This document shows positions 44,523 to 56,089 of a stretch of DNA of 64,000 bases, one piece after another. Below the pieces are notes generated by a model that had not been told where the DNA came from, searched no databases, and worked only from the letters and a program-made list of their open reading frames with translations. The position numbers and the translations under genes were made by a program. Source of the DNA: Tetrapyrgos nigripes (Eukaryota; Basidiomycota; Agaricomycetes; Agaricales; Campanellaceae); the NCBI GenBank assembly GCA_013368315.1, contig JAACJM010000144.1, positions 150,470 through 214,469 on the forward strand, in the 5' to 3' direction. Numbering within the stretch: position 1 is the first letter of the stretch; each line of letters begins with the position of its first letter.

Positions 44523-45800
44523 ATGTATTCATGGCCTGCCAGTCATCGTCATCGCCTTCATCACCAGAATCAGATCCAGACGGTGAAATATCTTGCTTGT
44601 GAGGACTTTTAACTTGTCACTCAACAGAAGGACGTCGGGGGAACTTGAAGCGGGAGGATACCATACCTCCTCTGCCTCGACTTCAGCATCTGAACTTCCA
44701 ACCTCATCAACGTCACCCTCAGGCTTGCTGAGCTCGGAGAGATTTAGGCCACCTGGACCTGGATTCTTGCTACGGGTATGACTCTGACCCGTCTGCTGGG
44801 ATCCCGGCTGAAAAAAGATATCTTCTTCGGGAAGAGCTAATTTCGGAGCAGTCGGCAAACTTGAAGTGATGATGATGAATGTGGTAGTAATATTAATAGT
44901 GGTAGCGGTGGTACAGCTTGTTGTAACTGCGACCGCGACAAATTTAAAGTCCTTCCAGGGACTATCCGCGGCTTCTCCAGTGTGGCCTCTACCAAAGTCA
45001 CCACCAAATCCTTAGGCTCTGTTTTCACTACTGGCTTGACGGTCTTCTCGACCGCGACCATTGTGGTCTGAGACCTCGCCTTGGGTTTAAACACCCTCGT
45101 CATGCTGACTTCTCTGCTCAGAACGCGTTTCTTCACTCCTCCGATTCCGACGCTATCTGCGTGCTGGTGTTGTCGTTCTTTGGCTTCCACTGCCTTTTGA
45201 TGCTCCTCTTCTGCAAGAGTGACAGAAAGCGAGCGAGAACGGGAACGTTCTAGAGGACGAGACAGATGTCTTTCGCGAGTGTGAGAGGTACTTGAAGTGG
45301 CGGACAAGGCAGGAGATGGGTGTCTAGTTGACGAAGAGGACGATGAGACACTGAGGTGCTTGGAAAGGTTGGAGGAGTCGCGTTTGATCGAGATCTTGGC
45401 AACGGAGACACTAGTTCGTGCCCATTTATGGTGTCGTGTGTCAATATCCGCGGAGGCGTTGTCTTTGGCTGCCTCCTTCTCTTCGTCTGAGAAAGGTAAA
45501 TTTGGAGACTTTTGACCGGAGAAGTGAACAGAGTTCCGGTAAAGTAGATACTCTCTTCAATTCCCAACTCTTCTGCTTCTTCTTCGTTGCATATCTTATC
45601 CAGGAGGCTCGGAAGTCCACGGTATTTGTCAGTTATTGACCACGTAGTAAGGACAAGGGGATCGAGTAGTGTTGCTGAGGGTCTTCATTGCGATCGAGCA
45701 CAAATGGGTAGTCTCTAGTGAGAGACTTTTCCTGGTTCTCTGTCCATGCGATTTTGGGCTTGATGTCGAGTGCAAGGGAGTAGTTTGAGATGACCGCCAT
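44523..45800 (-). CDS. Hypothetical disordered protein, multi-exon, model uncertain
   Basis: The best start is ATG 45,798-45,800 (MAVISNYSLALDIKPKIAW). Coding-like blocks follow in different frames. One at about 45,555-45,650 carries WSITDKYRGLPSLLDKI and CNEEEAEELGIEES. A long one at about 44,930-45,515 (SDEEKEAAKDN, VSVAKISIKRDSSNL, SRPLERSRSRSLSV, KTVKPVVKTEPKDL) is Ser/Arg/Lys-rich. The last, at about 44,529-44,880 (NLSELSKPEGDVDEVGSS), is acidic. The frame changes need introns that are short or unclear, so either small introns or a frameshift is present. The composition suggests a nuclear, mostly unstructured protein. No domain recognised. Confidence 0.42.
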
Positions 45801-45941
45801 GACAGTTGTGAATTGGTTTGTCACAGACTGATTTTCTACACCCAAGAATGTACATACAATGCAGATACGAAAGCAAGAAACATGATAGCAAACAGAAAAC
45901 AACGACGCTAAAAAAAAAAAGAGGAAAAAAGCCCCAAGCAC

Positions 45942-46875
45942 TCAGCCAACAAGTTCCTTCGCCATATCAATGGCGTCGCAGGCATCTCTCAATCCAAATG
46001 CTGCTTTGAAGACGAATTCCTCTCGGTGCTTTGAAGAGCAATTCAGGCAAGCGCCATTGCTTTTGTGGGTATATTTGAGTACTTGCTGATGAGCTTCGTG
46101 TTCTGAAACATTTGTGAGTGAAAAGACTGATGGATACTGATTCAAAACGTACCGATACCGAACATTCTCTCTTCGCTGACCCGGACTGAATATACCAGTT
46201 TGAATCCCTTCGACTTGTCTTTGCACCTCCACTCCTGCAATCTGCGTCTCGGTGTGCGACGGGTACAGCCGATTTTGCAGGCTTTGCCGTTTCTAAAGGA
46301 CAGGACATACACCCAAGCATCCCTCTTCACCCTAGCGGAAACTGGCCTAACCACCCAGTCATGGAAAACCAGAAACTTGCGGAAACGGTGAATGAACGAT
46401 ATGTAGAGTAGCATATCACGTACCACCATGAGTACGTGAATGTATTTGGGGCTTTGAGGACGTGTAGGCCCAGGTGGCAATGACAGAGGCAGGAGGCGGT
46501 GACCAAAGCGTCGGTCGCGTGATTATTGCTCGCGTCAATTCCTTCTCCCAACTCCCTCTCATTTCCTTCCTTTCCCTCTCTTAAAACTGGAAGGCACAGA
46601 CTTCTCTTTCCTTTCTCCTTCTCCTTCTCTTTCTCTTTCCCCTCCGACCATATTACTGGTCTTACATTCCCTGACTCCGAAACCAACCATCGATCCACAC
46701 TAGTCTTAGTCTTCACCAAGGATGATGCTGGCAGAGATATTTTTTGGCGGAAGCGTGTTGCAAGGGATGGTTGCACTGGGAGTAGCAGTGATGAGGCTGT
46801 GGCTTTGGAAGGATCGTTAGGCACAGGCAGCGGCTTGACAAAAGCGTCGGTCGCGTGATCCACTTCATTCTTCAC
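45942..46875 (-). CDS. T5orf172 / GIY-YIG-like domain protein (268 aa)
   Basis: Exons are 46,424-46,875, 46,153-46,346 and 45,942-46,102, with introns GTACGTGATA...GGTTAG (77 nt) and GTACGTTTTG...TTTCAG (50 nt). The coding length is 807 nt, a whole number of codons. Residues ~1-145 are a disordered, Lys/Glu/Ser-rich leader. From about 155 comes the domain: WVYVLSFRNGKACKIGCT (the Y..L...K.G.T core of T5orf172/GIY-YIG folds), RRTPRRRLQEW, then EHEAHQQVLKY, then CLNCSSKHREEFVF, in which the Glu of the His-Arg-Glu block matches the family's last conserved acid. Fungi carry many such proteins. A nuclease activity is plausible but not shown. Confidence 0.68.
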
Positions 46876-46909
46876 CTATTCAGCTCGTCTTTCCTCTCCT
46901 CCTCGTTTG

Positions 46910-47136
46910 TGTTGAAATACGTTGGGGCACGAAAAGCAGGGGGAAAGAACGTTTGACCTCGTATTGGTACCAGAGGCAAACAAGTAAAGATACAGCCTAT
47001 GCAACTACTGTATTTATACTCCGTAAATGGCTAAAATACCGCAAATAAACTCCTATTGACCCCCCCTATACGTTGAGGGGCCGTATTCAGCTTGCTATGG
47101 CAAAAATCCAAATCCAACACTCCCCTTCAAGCTGAA
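46910..47136 (-). repeat. Copia-type LTR (210 bp) and polypurine tract, minus orientation
   Basis: TGTTGAAATACG...CCAACA at 46,910-47,119, followed by CTCCCCTTCAAGCTGAA, the minus-strand polypurine tract. To the right the internal region is not recognisable as pol, so only an end of the element remains, lying 35 bases from the T5orf172 start codon. Confidence 0.6.
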
Positions 47137-48289
47137 ATGCGGCCAGAAACTATGCAATCCAGCCCAAAAACTCCCCTTGAGACCAAAGTCTACCCTTCAA
47201 CATCCTAGCCAGAAATGAAGGTAACCGTCCTTCAACCAATGCAAACGCTGCATCAAAACTGCAGAGCCATGATACGACATGGGTGCAACACATGACCCGC
47301 AAAGCGGCGTCATAACGATAGGCTCAGGAATGAGGAATACAATGATTGCGAGAGTCGAAGAAGAGAATGATGATTGGATGATGAACAACATGTGGCTTCA
47401 CGAACAGCATGCATGGGCCTCCGATGAGGGCTTAACGCTCCAAGAACCGACAATTCCGATGGACCTATAAAGAAACGAACAATAGCATGACCATAGTGCT
47501 AGATAACAACCCCTAGTTCTTCCAATCCTGCATCTCCATACTAGCTGACAGCCCTACACGTCCTCGACGCCAAAGCACTACGGGCCTTGTACACGACTCA
47601 ACATTCCTATGGGCTGCAACTCCTCGAACAGCATTCGAGCTGCGGAGTCAGCTAGAAACTCGACGTCGTGGTTAGGGGTAGTCCGAGCTGAGAGACCAAA
47701 AAGGAAGAATGGATTGACTGCCTAGACAAGAGGGCTTACGTCGAACACGATAGAACCATGAATGAACGAGAACGAGAGACTGTCGGTAAGCGCTGGGGGC
47801 GTGCACTAGCGTGAAATCGATGCCGACAACGTAAATCATTGATTCGGAGACGGCTGTGGTGACCGGTTGCCAACTGGGACTCGTTTGTGTTCTTGCCTCC
47901 TTGCCTCTACACGAATGACTGCGTGAAGGAATCAAACAAACGGCTTCACCGGGCAGCTTGAGATTGAAGGTTGGCGTTGGGTACGGACTGGAGTTGGGAT
48001 GAACCTGGAGTATCGAGAAGTTGGCTCACTTCAAGGTGCGGCTTCCAAACCGGGTTCCCTGACGTGATACCAATACCAGAAAAGGAGCAGTAGCAAACGT
48101 CTCTCAATCCTGGTGACTCTTCTATGCCCAGCCTATGGGAAAAGAAATCCCTGGTATTCAAACTCTTCTCCCGGAGTCTCCACCTCAACTTTCCAACTTT
48201 TTGGTGATCTTGGTTGGACTATCCGAGTGAGCTGAGGTATTCGCCGAGATCTCAGGATAATAATCTTTGGGGAGATATCTGTGCATCGG
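47137..48289. other. Stretch without supported genes
   Basis: Probably remnant internal sequence of the copia element at its left edge. ORFs such as 47,672-47,935 and 47,946-48,188 (minus) show no motif or splice partner. Confidence 0.35.
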
Positions 48290-49135
48290 GCATGGCAGGA
48301 CCAAGGGTTGTTGAAAATGGGTCATCTACTGCGGCTGACCTGACCGTCACATAAAAAATTTTAAAATAATATGTATGATATTCCCGACCCATTCTCCCGA
48401 CTATCCATTCTATTGTATCCCCGAGAAAACCATGTCAACGACACCACGGCATCGATATCGATCGACACCTTCCAATATTGGTCCCCAGTCATCGAGTTGA
48501 GGAGGATGGGTGTGGCCATGCCGAAAAGACAAAAATATCTGCTCGACGGATAGATCACATCACTACTACTGATATAAGATATATCTGTAGAAAAGTGTGT
48601 TTCTGTATGCCTTTCTGCCGAGCGGATATTTTCACCGTGTGGGGATGAGGGGTTGAGTATGACCAGACCTAGGTCGACGACCATGAGGAATATTGGGAGA
48701 TTAATTCCTGGTGCACATAATACGGGTGATCATGGCAATGAAGAACATGGATACCCAATCGTCCACTTAGCGACTCCACTCCAATCACCCAGTCTTTCAC
48801 TGCCTTCACCACCAATTTCACGCCATTGCTTTCAGTGAAATGGGGAAAGCATCACCAGAGATTCCTGCGCAGCGGGCATAACAGCTATTCGTTTTGGCAC
48901 TTTGGACGACTGACGACAAGGAATAGCTGAAAATGGGACATCCACTGTGGCTGATGGCCTCATTACCAAATAGTTTCGGTAAAAGATATTAAATTTCCGA
49001 CACGTTCTCTCAACACATTCTCTCGACAATCCATGCTATTGCACCCCCAAGAAAAAACCACAACAGCACCAGCGACGGGATCTAGCATCAGATCGAGATT
49101 TTTCATATATTGGCCCCCAAGTGCCACCACATCCA
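48290..49135. repeat. Diverged direct duplication of about 230-250 bp
   Basis: Blocks at about 48,290-48,520 and 48,870-49,130 share, in order, GCGGGCAT-like, TGAAAATGGG.CATC, a CTGCGGCTGA / CTGTGGCTGA block, CCGAC, ATTCT.CCGAC.ATCCAT and TATTG.ACCCC.AAGAAAA. The region between is unrelated. Confidence 0.5.
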
Positions 49136-49691
49136 TATTTCTCTAACTTTCCATCATCTCATCATATCCTCGAGAGAACGAAACCCATGCAACATGTATC
49201 CCCATCTTATCATATCCTCGAGGTCAATGGGAGCGATGCAACCCGTATCCCTTCCAATAACGGGTAGAACCACCCATAACCCCATACGTATATGAGACAC
49301 TATGCCACGCTGAGAATACCCAGCCTATGCCACCACCGATCATTTAGATGCCCTCGACTGACGATCTAGTCCAGATGAGAGTCCGAAACCCCAAATCCAA
49401 GTTGAAAAAACCGGACTGGTGAACAAGCGGGAACGTCACAGTGATGAGTGTGTAGTGGGTACCAGCTGGACAAAGTCCAGAGAAGATGATCGCTCTGTCC
49501 ACCTGATGACGACGTAATGCTAAGGTATAGGAGATAGCGACAGTGGCTTTCTCAGGGAGTGGAGACGAGAGGCAGAATATTGTCCAAGAATAATAAAGGA
49601 GCTATGGGAAGAGTCGGGTAGGATTCTAAACTGCATATCATTAGCAAAAAAAAATGCAAGAATGACCAGTACGCTTACTGTGCGGCCACCG

Positions 49692-49743
49692 CATAGACGC
49701 AAATTCTATCTGTATCAGAAGACGAAACAAGTTCGTCTTCAAG
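49692..49743 (+). repeat. 85-bp dispersed element, partial copy 1
   Basis: AAATTCTATCTGTATCAGAA, then GACGAAACAAGTTCGTC. Only the first ~50 bases of the element found at 51,968, 54,325 and 59,100. Confidence 0.6.
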
Positions 49744-51020
49744 GGACGGAAATGATCGGTCTAGAGTATTCAGCATCTTTTAGCGCGTGAACGACTCTAC
49801 CAGGCACGTAAATAGCGATGGGATGGTAGCAGCAATGAAAACAGCCATGCTATGGGGTAGCAGGCAAAAAGGGCCAGTTTTGATGAAGCGAGAGCCAGGA
49901 CGCAAAGTTCATGAGATGCGATATCTTCCATGCTAGTATTTTGAGTACCAGCTGGGTCGTCGAAGAGTAAGACGTTGGCAATGTCTTCAGACGACATTCC
50001 TTTGAGCCCGTCCCACTAGCATAACCAATACGAATATCAGAGACTCGCTCCACCGCTCCTTTCAACAGCAACAACGGAGCGATCGTTGACTGTAATGCTT
50101 GTATGAATGGAATACATGTATGAATCGTCGAGTTGAATCGTCAATAGTACCGGATTCCTTCTTCCCTGCATCTGGGAGGTATTTCAGTTGGCTATCGCAT
50201 TCACAGTATCAGACGACCCACGTACAACAAGTAAAAGCATTCCCATTGCCAATCTGTAGGCAAAGACTTGCAAAACGACTCTGGTAGGATCACCAGTGCC
50301 CGTCCAGCATTTTCATTGTTTTGCTAACACTGTACACGGAGAAAGAAAGACGATTAGAAGTCTTCAGTATAAGGAGAAAGAACACCCACATAAACATACA
50401 TGACCAGAACGTACGGAGAAAACAGTCCCAATGCCCATTCTCCTATCTTCTCATCATGTCATGTTGAAATTGCGCGACGTTAGACTATTTCGGTGACCCA
50501 GTGACCCAAAGCCTTGCGAAATCGATGATGTGCACGGCCACCTGGAAGAGGAAATACAACCCGACGAGCCCCAGGACCCAGAGTCAGTTGCGATAAGCTA
50601 TAAAGAATGAAAAAAGCGTACCCGGTTGGGATATGCGAGCCTCCAATGCACACCATAACCACCAGAGCTTCACCAATCCGTGCCAACCAACGAGTTCTCA
50701 GCTCCAGGAAAGCCCGATAACGACGTCGGAAAGGTACCAACCCAACGAGAAACGGCCAGTGTCATATGTCTTGGTTCTGGGAGATTGATGAGCTGGCAGG
50801 TATTGATCGTTCTGGAGAACGTCTACAGGGACTGGGGTAGTCGGACTCGCGTGCGTTATCGATAACGACCTCGGAAACTAGGTAGAGAAGGTCCCAAACG
50901 TTGGAAAAATTTCCAGAATAAAAATCCGCATGTACGTTGAGGACATAATGCCCTCAACGCCCAAACCACTGAGACCAGCACCAAGCTGCACCCATCAGCG
51001 GATTCCTAGCCCCAATAGAC
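49744..51020. other. Weakly coding region, no secure gene
   Basis: Minus-strand blocks at 49,797-50,074 and 50,470-50,740 contain hydrophobic runs (for example ALVVMVCIGGSHIP) and possible short introns, as in a small membrane protein, but no continuous model could be made. Confidence 0.25.
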
Positions 51021-51720
51021 TTCGCTAACGAAGCCCGAAGCATTTCAATCCAGCCGAAAACAACTTGGCACGTATGTCTTCAGGGTCTCCGTATGAGTAA
51101 CTGTCTTCAAAAAGATCTTTACTATACACTGACTTCAAACAGGGACTCCAAGACTTCGTCTACCGAGTTTGCAAAGCCTGACAGAAAAAAAAAATCAGAT
51201 TACGATCATGAAGAGACGCTGCCGCAACTCACTGAGAGATCCAAACTCCTTCCTCAATTCCCACATCCAACGAGTCACATACTCCATTACGGACCACCGC
51301 ATATGCTTCAACAATCTATCATCCTCGTTCCATCTATTCTGTGTCCATTCTTCGTCTCCCAAAAATCCTCAAAGTAGACCGAACAAGCCCGTGGAAGCCG
51401 TTCAGAGGAACAGAATTCTTTCTGGGCTAGTAGTATATCAGAGATCATGACTTTGGATTGAAGGGAATGATGACATACATCCGACCTGACCAAATTCTTC
51501 AATTTGGAGGGGCTTGGATTAGCCTTTGATTTGCGAGAAATGGTCCTCTTCTTGCTTGGAGTCTCGACGAGGTCAATGAGAGCACTACTAAATCTATTGA
51601 CTCAGAGCGTGAGATGCAGCAAAAGTGAACACGCACTCTTGCTTGGGCTTGTCTGTCAAAAGGACAAAAATGGTTTTCCCAATCGGAGGTGGTCTAAAAA
51701 ATCGTATGAATTATAAGTGT
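51020..51720 (-). CDS. Hypothetical protein, C-terminal exons
   Basis: Minus-strand blocks that read like exons. About 51,488-51,580 carries TPSKKRTISRKSKANPSPSK, followed by a GTATGT donor. About 51,240-51,350 carries RLLKHMRWSVMEYVTRWMW and ELRKEFGSL, followed by GTGAGT...CTGTCAG. About 51,030-51,185 carries FANSVDEVLESLFE, SYGDPEDIRAKLFSAGLKC and a TAG stop. The exact joints are uncertain. No domain recognised. Confidence 0.33.
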
Positions 51721-51854
51721 CAGCATTGAAGAACGCCCCCAGTCACAAGTCAATGCACCTGATATTTAAGATACAAATCATCCATGAAAGTTTTCCTTGC
51801 TTCCGGTTTCCAAGGAATGAGGAACCTGGAGTATAAGCGTCAGCTTGGAAAGAA

Positions 51855-51893
51855 AAGGAGGAGGAGGAGGAGGAGGAGGAGGAGGAGGAGGAG
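51855..51893 (+). repeat. (AGG)n microsatellite
   Basis: About 12 uninterrupted AGG units in an A-rich context. Confidence 0.9.
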
Positions 51894-51967
51894 AAAAGAA
51901 CTACCTTGCTACTGTACTGCAGATCTTCACACAACGGTGTCTCCTTCGCAAAGAAAGACTGATGTGG

Positions 51968-52049
51968 CGATAGAAGCGCATTCTATCTGCACCAGAGGAC
52001 GAAACGCATTCGTCTTCAGATATTGTAGCACCGAAACGAATTCGAATGC
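51968..52049 (+). repeat. 85-bp dispersed element, copy 2
   Basis: AGAAGCGCATTCTATCTGCA, then GACGAAACGCATTCGTC, then GCACCGAAACGAATTCGAAT. Internally symmetrical around GAATGCG/CGCATTC. Confidence 0.7.
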
Positions 52050-52619
52050 TAGAGTGGGGGAGAGAGAGAAAGAGCGAGAGGAAGTTCAAGATGGGAGTCA
52101 AGACAATAGATTAGACCTGACGCAAGTTGATTACTTCTTCACACACGTGACACAGAACAATAATGCAGAAGTCTTAGTTACTAATACTATTAGTATTAGT
52201 ACAATAACGCAGGCTGTATCAATCACAGTTGACGCTCTTGGGGCATGGTCTTCATCCAGAAGACCATCTAAATAGTAAGACATACAAGAGAGAGACATGA
52301 TAGGTAAACTCGTAGCTAAAGCTTCTTAAGGAGAGAATGTGGCATTGTCTATAAAAAGGAGTCAAAAGTAGAGGAAGAGGATGTGCTAGTGACGTCAAAA
52401 AGGAGTCAACTTTGCTAACAACTAATACATATTTGTTCGTTTTTCTAGTCAGACGGTAAAGTTGCGATTATTTGTAGCACATTATTGATTGCCCGTGCGG
52501 CTAGTTTTTTAAGTTTGTGTTCAACTTCGCCTTCCCAAACTTTCAAAACATGCTCCTGCCACCTGTGTAAGAAAGCTGTGAACCAGCTAAAAAAGTAGAG
52601 TATCTCATCGAAATTATTC

Positions 52620-54181
52620 AAAGATGAAGAGGACTTCCACTTTCGAGTAATTTGAAAGCCTTTTGTCTAACTGACTGTCAGTTATTGGGACAGTGTAGTA
52701 CGTGTAAAACTCACTTTGCTGAACTGAGCCGTGTAGACAAACCAGTAATCCAATGTAATGACAACACCAAAGAAAGGCTGAGTGATCGTTAGGTGATGGT
52801 AGATCACAGCTCCAACAAGCAGAGACAGGTACAATTGATTTTGAGCCTGTTGTAGAGCATAGGTCTTCCATTCCAACGCAAACAGTGGAATCCAAAGCTC
52901 CTGCTCAGGCCGGTTGCGCACGCTGGAAAAAATTGCCTTGAGAAAATCTTGGGTCTTTGGGTTGACATTGTTTAGACGGAGTATACTCCAGAAGAAGACA
53001 TCTGGTTTGAAGCAGTCTCCCGCTGGGAATGATAGACCTTCGATAGGCTTGAGTGCTAGAAATTGTTTCTCAGCAAAGGCCCGACTGGTTGCTGTCAGCA
53101 TGACATAGAATCATCAATGATTCAACTTACCTATAGTTTCCTTCTCCCAAATGTATTCCGACAATGTCCCGAATTGCCACATCAACATCAAGCCTCATCT
53201 CCCCTTCATCCATCTTGTCATGCCATCTTGCAGTATGGCTGTACACTTCCATAGCTTTGATAAATGATATTTGTTCACTGCGGCGGAATGGTCTAGAGAA
53301 GTTCTCTTGAGGGGCTTTCTTCTTCCAATAATACTCGAGGATGTAAGCATACGCAGTCGAGGTAGGTATATCAGGAATATCACCAAATTGTTCAAAAAAT
53401 TCACTAGTGAGGCCATACTGTGTCGCGAGTACAAAGTTTCTGAGTTGCGGCTCCCCCAAACTGAATCCGCCCCCCTCCTCCCCAGAACTGGTGCTGCCTT
53501 CCTCCTCCTCAGAATTGGGCTTGCCCCAGGTCCTGTTGAGGTGCTTCACCTGATCTGCGATTTTGAACTGTCGGTCAGGTGTCATTTGAGCAAGAGCGGG
53601 AGAAATTGAGTTGTTGAGGTGTTGGTCCAACACCTAAAGCCTGTTAGTACTTATAAATAAAGCGCAAAGAAATTATCTACAACATACCTTCAAAGCTGTG
53701 TACTGAGGCCACTTCTCCCAAATTAGGGTATTTGTCCGATGAACATTGACCTTGACCTTGAGCTTCCCCAAGTATTCCTCAAAATGCTCTGAACTATTCG
53801 CTATCCTACAAATTACTTTGAGCATGAAGAGAAGAAGAGAAGATAGGGACCAACCGGTCTACTTACAGACTCCATGCATCTCCCATTATGAGAATGTCCC
53901 CGGATGCTGGTTCTCCACGCTTGCCTTTGCGGGACGTCTGCTGCTTGGGAAGCCCATGGTTGTGCCTTTGTTCTTCAAGTAGCTCATCAGTGCTGGATGA
54001 TGTGTCGGCTCGGATGGAGGAGGATTGACTCGTCGTTGTCGTGTGTTCTTCATAGCTACTCCCATCATCAGTCTCTTGATCAGCGCTCTCTTGATCACTC
54101 AGGCTCCTCTTGATCACTCGGTTGGCCTGTCGACATTGGACTGCCTGGCTTTGCGACAAATGACATTGGAGCTGCTGTTCT
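52620..54181 (-). CDS. Unknown protein B, multi-exon, with C-terminal hydrophobic segments
   Basis: Exons from splice signals: 53,867-54,181 (start open, from an upstream exon not found), 53,688-53,815, 53,131-53,633, 52,715-53,091, and a short last exon ending near 52,620. The first exon is Ser/Thr/Gln-rich (HTTTTSQSSSIRAD). The middle has EEYLGKLKVKVNVH, an acidic Gly/Glu linker, then helical text (SFIKAMEVYSHTARWHDKM). Near the end lie two hydrophobic stretches (LYLSLLVGAVIYHHLTI and FFGVVITLDYWFVY), likely membrane helices. The layout and the QNQLYLSLLVGAVIY stretch resemble KNQVCAGLLSGAAVY in protein A at 57.0 kb, so the two may be distant paralogues. Function unknown. Confidence 0.5.
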
Positions 54182-54324
54182 CTGTCAGTATTAGGCAACG
54201 AGAAAATGTGGACGCCGTGAGCGTAAGATTGGAGTAGAAGGAGGGGAGTTAGAAATGAATGACGGTGACGCACATGTGGTTTAGACAAAAGCGTTGACAA
54301 AACGCTAGCAGGCCCTGGGTTCCA

Positions 54325-54408
54325 CAGATAGAAGCGGATTCTAACTGTACCAAAGAACGAAACAAATTCGTCCCCGAATCGTGTCGCACCGAAACGTATT
54401 CGAATGCC
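54325..54408 (+). repeat. 85-bp dispersed element, copy 3
   Basis: AGAAGCGGATTCTAACTGTA, then AACGAAACAAATTCGTCC, then TCGCACCGAAACGTATTCGA. It lies just upstream of the first exon found for gene B. Confidence 0.7.
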
Positions 54409-54724
54409 AATGAGATGGAGGGGGTGGGAGTGAGAGCCAAGACGACAATTGACCAAGTTACATAAGGAATATAATAAGTGCGCCTAATTAGACGGTAGAC
54501 CGCCTTGATCGATAGCCGAAAAAACGAGCCTCAGGATGGTGTAATCAGCTCGAACGCATAAATTCAGTTACAGTACCTCAATGCTATGGGTCTCTAAGCT
54601 CTAAGAGTGGACAAGATACTACTACAAAGTGTTTATAAACTACAATGTTTCATATCGTAATGAAGAGCCCACGTAGCCTTGAAACGCGGTCACAATCTCC
54701 CATTGCGATCCTGCTTTACACTGC

Positions 54725-54791
54725 CGTTGTCGTTGTCGTTGTCGTTGTCATTGTTGTCGTTGTCGTTGTCGTCATCGTTGTCGTCATCGTC
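54725..54791 (+). repeat. (GTTGTC)n microsatellite
   Basis: About 11 GTTGTC-type units with ATTGTT and GTCATC variants. It may form the last exon of gene C (a Thr- or Asp-rich tail, depending on the splice). Confidence 0.85.
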
Positions 54792-54862
54792 CTGCATTGA
54801 GAATCCCCTGTTACAATAACTGTTTATCCCCAAGGAACACAAATGCGTCGTATAGTAAAGAC

Positions 54863-55943
54863 TTACAAATTCACAGCAGTGGGAGACGGACCATCAACTG
54901 TTGTAGGCGAAGCATTCTCTGTTGGGATAACAGTATTCTCTGTCGAGGACGAATCATTGTCCTCTGATGAGGATGAATCATTCTCCTCTGATGAGGACGA
55001 ATCACTCTCTGCTGAACGAGTGGGGCGAACAATGAAGTTTCGAGACTGGATCCTGACAGTAGGCATGGGTACAACAATTCTACCATGTTTGGTGATGGCG
55101 ACAATGTCAGGTAGCTGAAAACGAATATCTGGAAGTAGAACATTGTACGCCAGTCGTTTAGTGAAGTGATTAACACTTGCGTCGCGTGCACGAACGAGGA
55201 CACTAGATTCGGGGGAGACCGTGACCACGTCAGAATCCCATGAGGGACGGGCAACGAAGCCACAGGAGGGATCAGTTGGTATAACGGAAGAGTGTGGGAT
55301 GTTGTCTGCGTCCTTTTCAAGCTCATCACGCAGACTTCCTCCTTCAGGTGTGCTGGCTCTGGGTATAGATTGGTCAGGACGCCGCGAGTGACGGGGAGCG
55401 ACATCGCTGGGGATGTTGTCTGCGGCTTGGTCAGGACGCTGTGAGTGACGGGGAGCGACGTCGCTGGGGATGTTATCTGCGGCCGGCCGATCTTGTCCTT
55501 CAAGCTCATCATAAGAGCTTCCTCCTTCACATGTGCTGGCTGCATGCACCTGTACCTCGGTTCCATTGAGGCCGCTCCCTCCTTTTCCTCCAGATGGCTC
55601 ACCACCAGGGAGAACTGGGGGTATAGATGCTGTGGGTGCAGATGCAATTGACAAAGGGTCCTGGATGTTGGATTGAGACAGCATAGGTGGAGGATGAGAT
55701 GTCTGAAATAGAGCGTCAAGTGGCTACGGTGGTTAGACGTAGCAGCTTTAAAACGTACCCTTAAGAAATTTACGTTGTTTAACAGTTGGGATTAAGTGAG
55801 TAAGCGATACAAGCGAGATACAAGTACAAGGAACGATGGCGTTCGAGGATAATGCCTGTGTTGTCATGTGATTCTAGATCCGGCCCTACGCGCTTTGTAG
55901 GGGAGGATGTGCCGGAAGGGGTTTTGTGATCAGAGGAGCGCAT
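54863..55943 (-). CDS. Unknown protein C, start shared with gene A
   Basis: ATG at 55,941-55,943 opens MRSSDHKTPSGTSSPTKR, identical to gene A, then diverges. An intron ending TATTTCAG leads to the main exon (54,863-55,702). That exon encodes a Pro/Ser-rich region, a nearly exact 22-residue tandem repeat (ADNIPSDVAPRHS units), a more ordered part (GFVARPSWDSDVVTV, AYNVLLPDIRFQLPDIVAI, GRIVVPMPTVRIQSRNFI) and an acidic Ser/Glu/Asp tail with three SDSSSSEE-like units. A stop closes the frame at 54,863, or the exon splices at GTAAGT to the hexanucleotide repeat region. The junction of the first exon with the main exon was not resolved. Function unknown. Confidence 0.42.
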
Positions 55944-56014
55944 TCTTTAACCGGTTGCTCAGAAGGTGAGTTGTTGAAGAGGCGAACTCTACAACAAGGC
56001 GGATTGACAGACGA
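55891..56014 (-). repeat. 124-bp duplication of the gene A 5' end
   Basis: Matches 58,802-58,925 with a single difference, one base before the ATG. It spans the first 18 codons and about 70 bases of 5' untranslated DNA. Confidence 0.9.
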
Positions 56015-56089
56015 GTCTATGTGGAATGACAAAATAAATACAGATGTGTAAAGGAGGGATATTCTAGAGGTGTGAAGAGTCTATAACGA

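Noticed and set aside
47672..48188. Two minus-strand ORFs of 80-87 codons
   Set aside because: No motif, no convincing splice partner and no repeat support.
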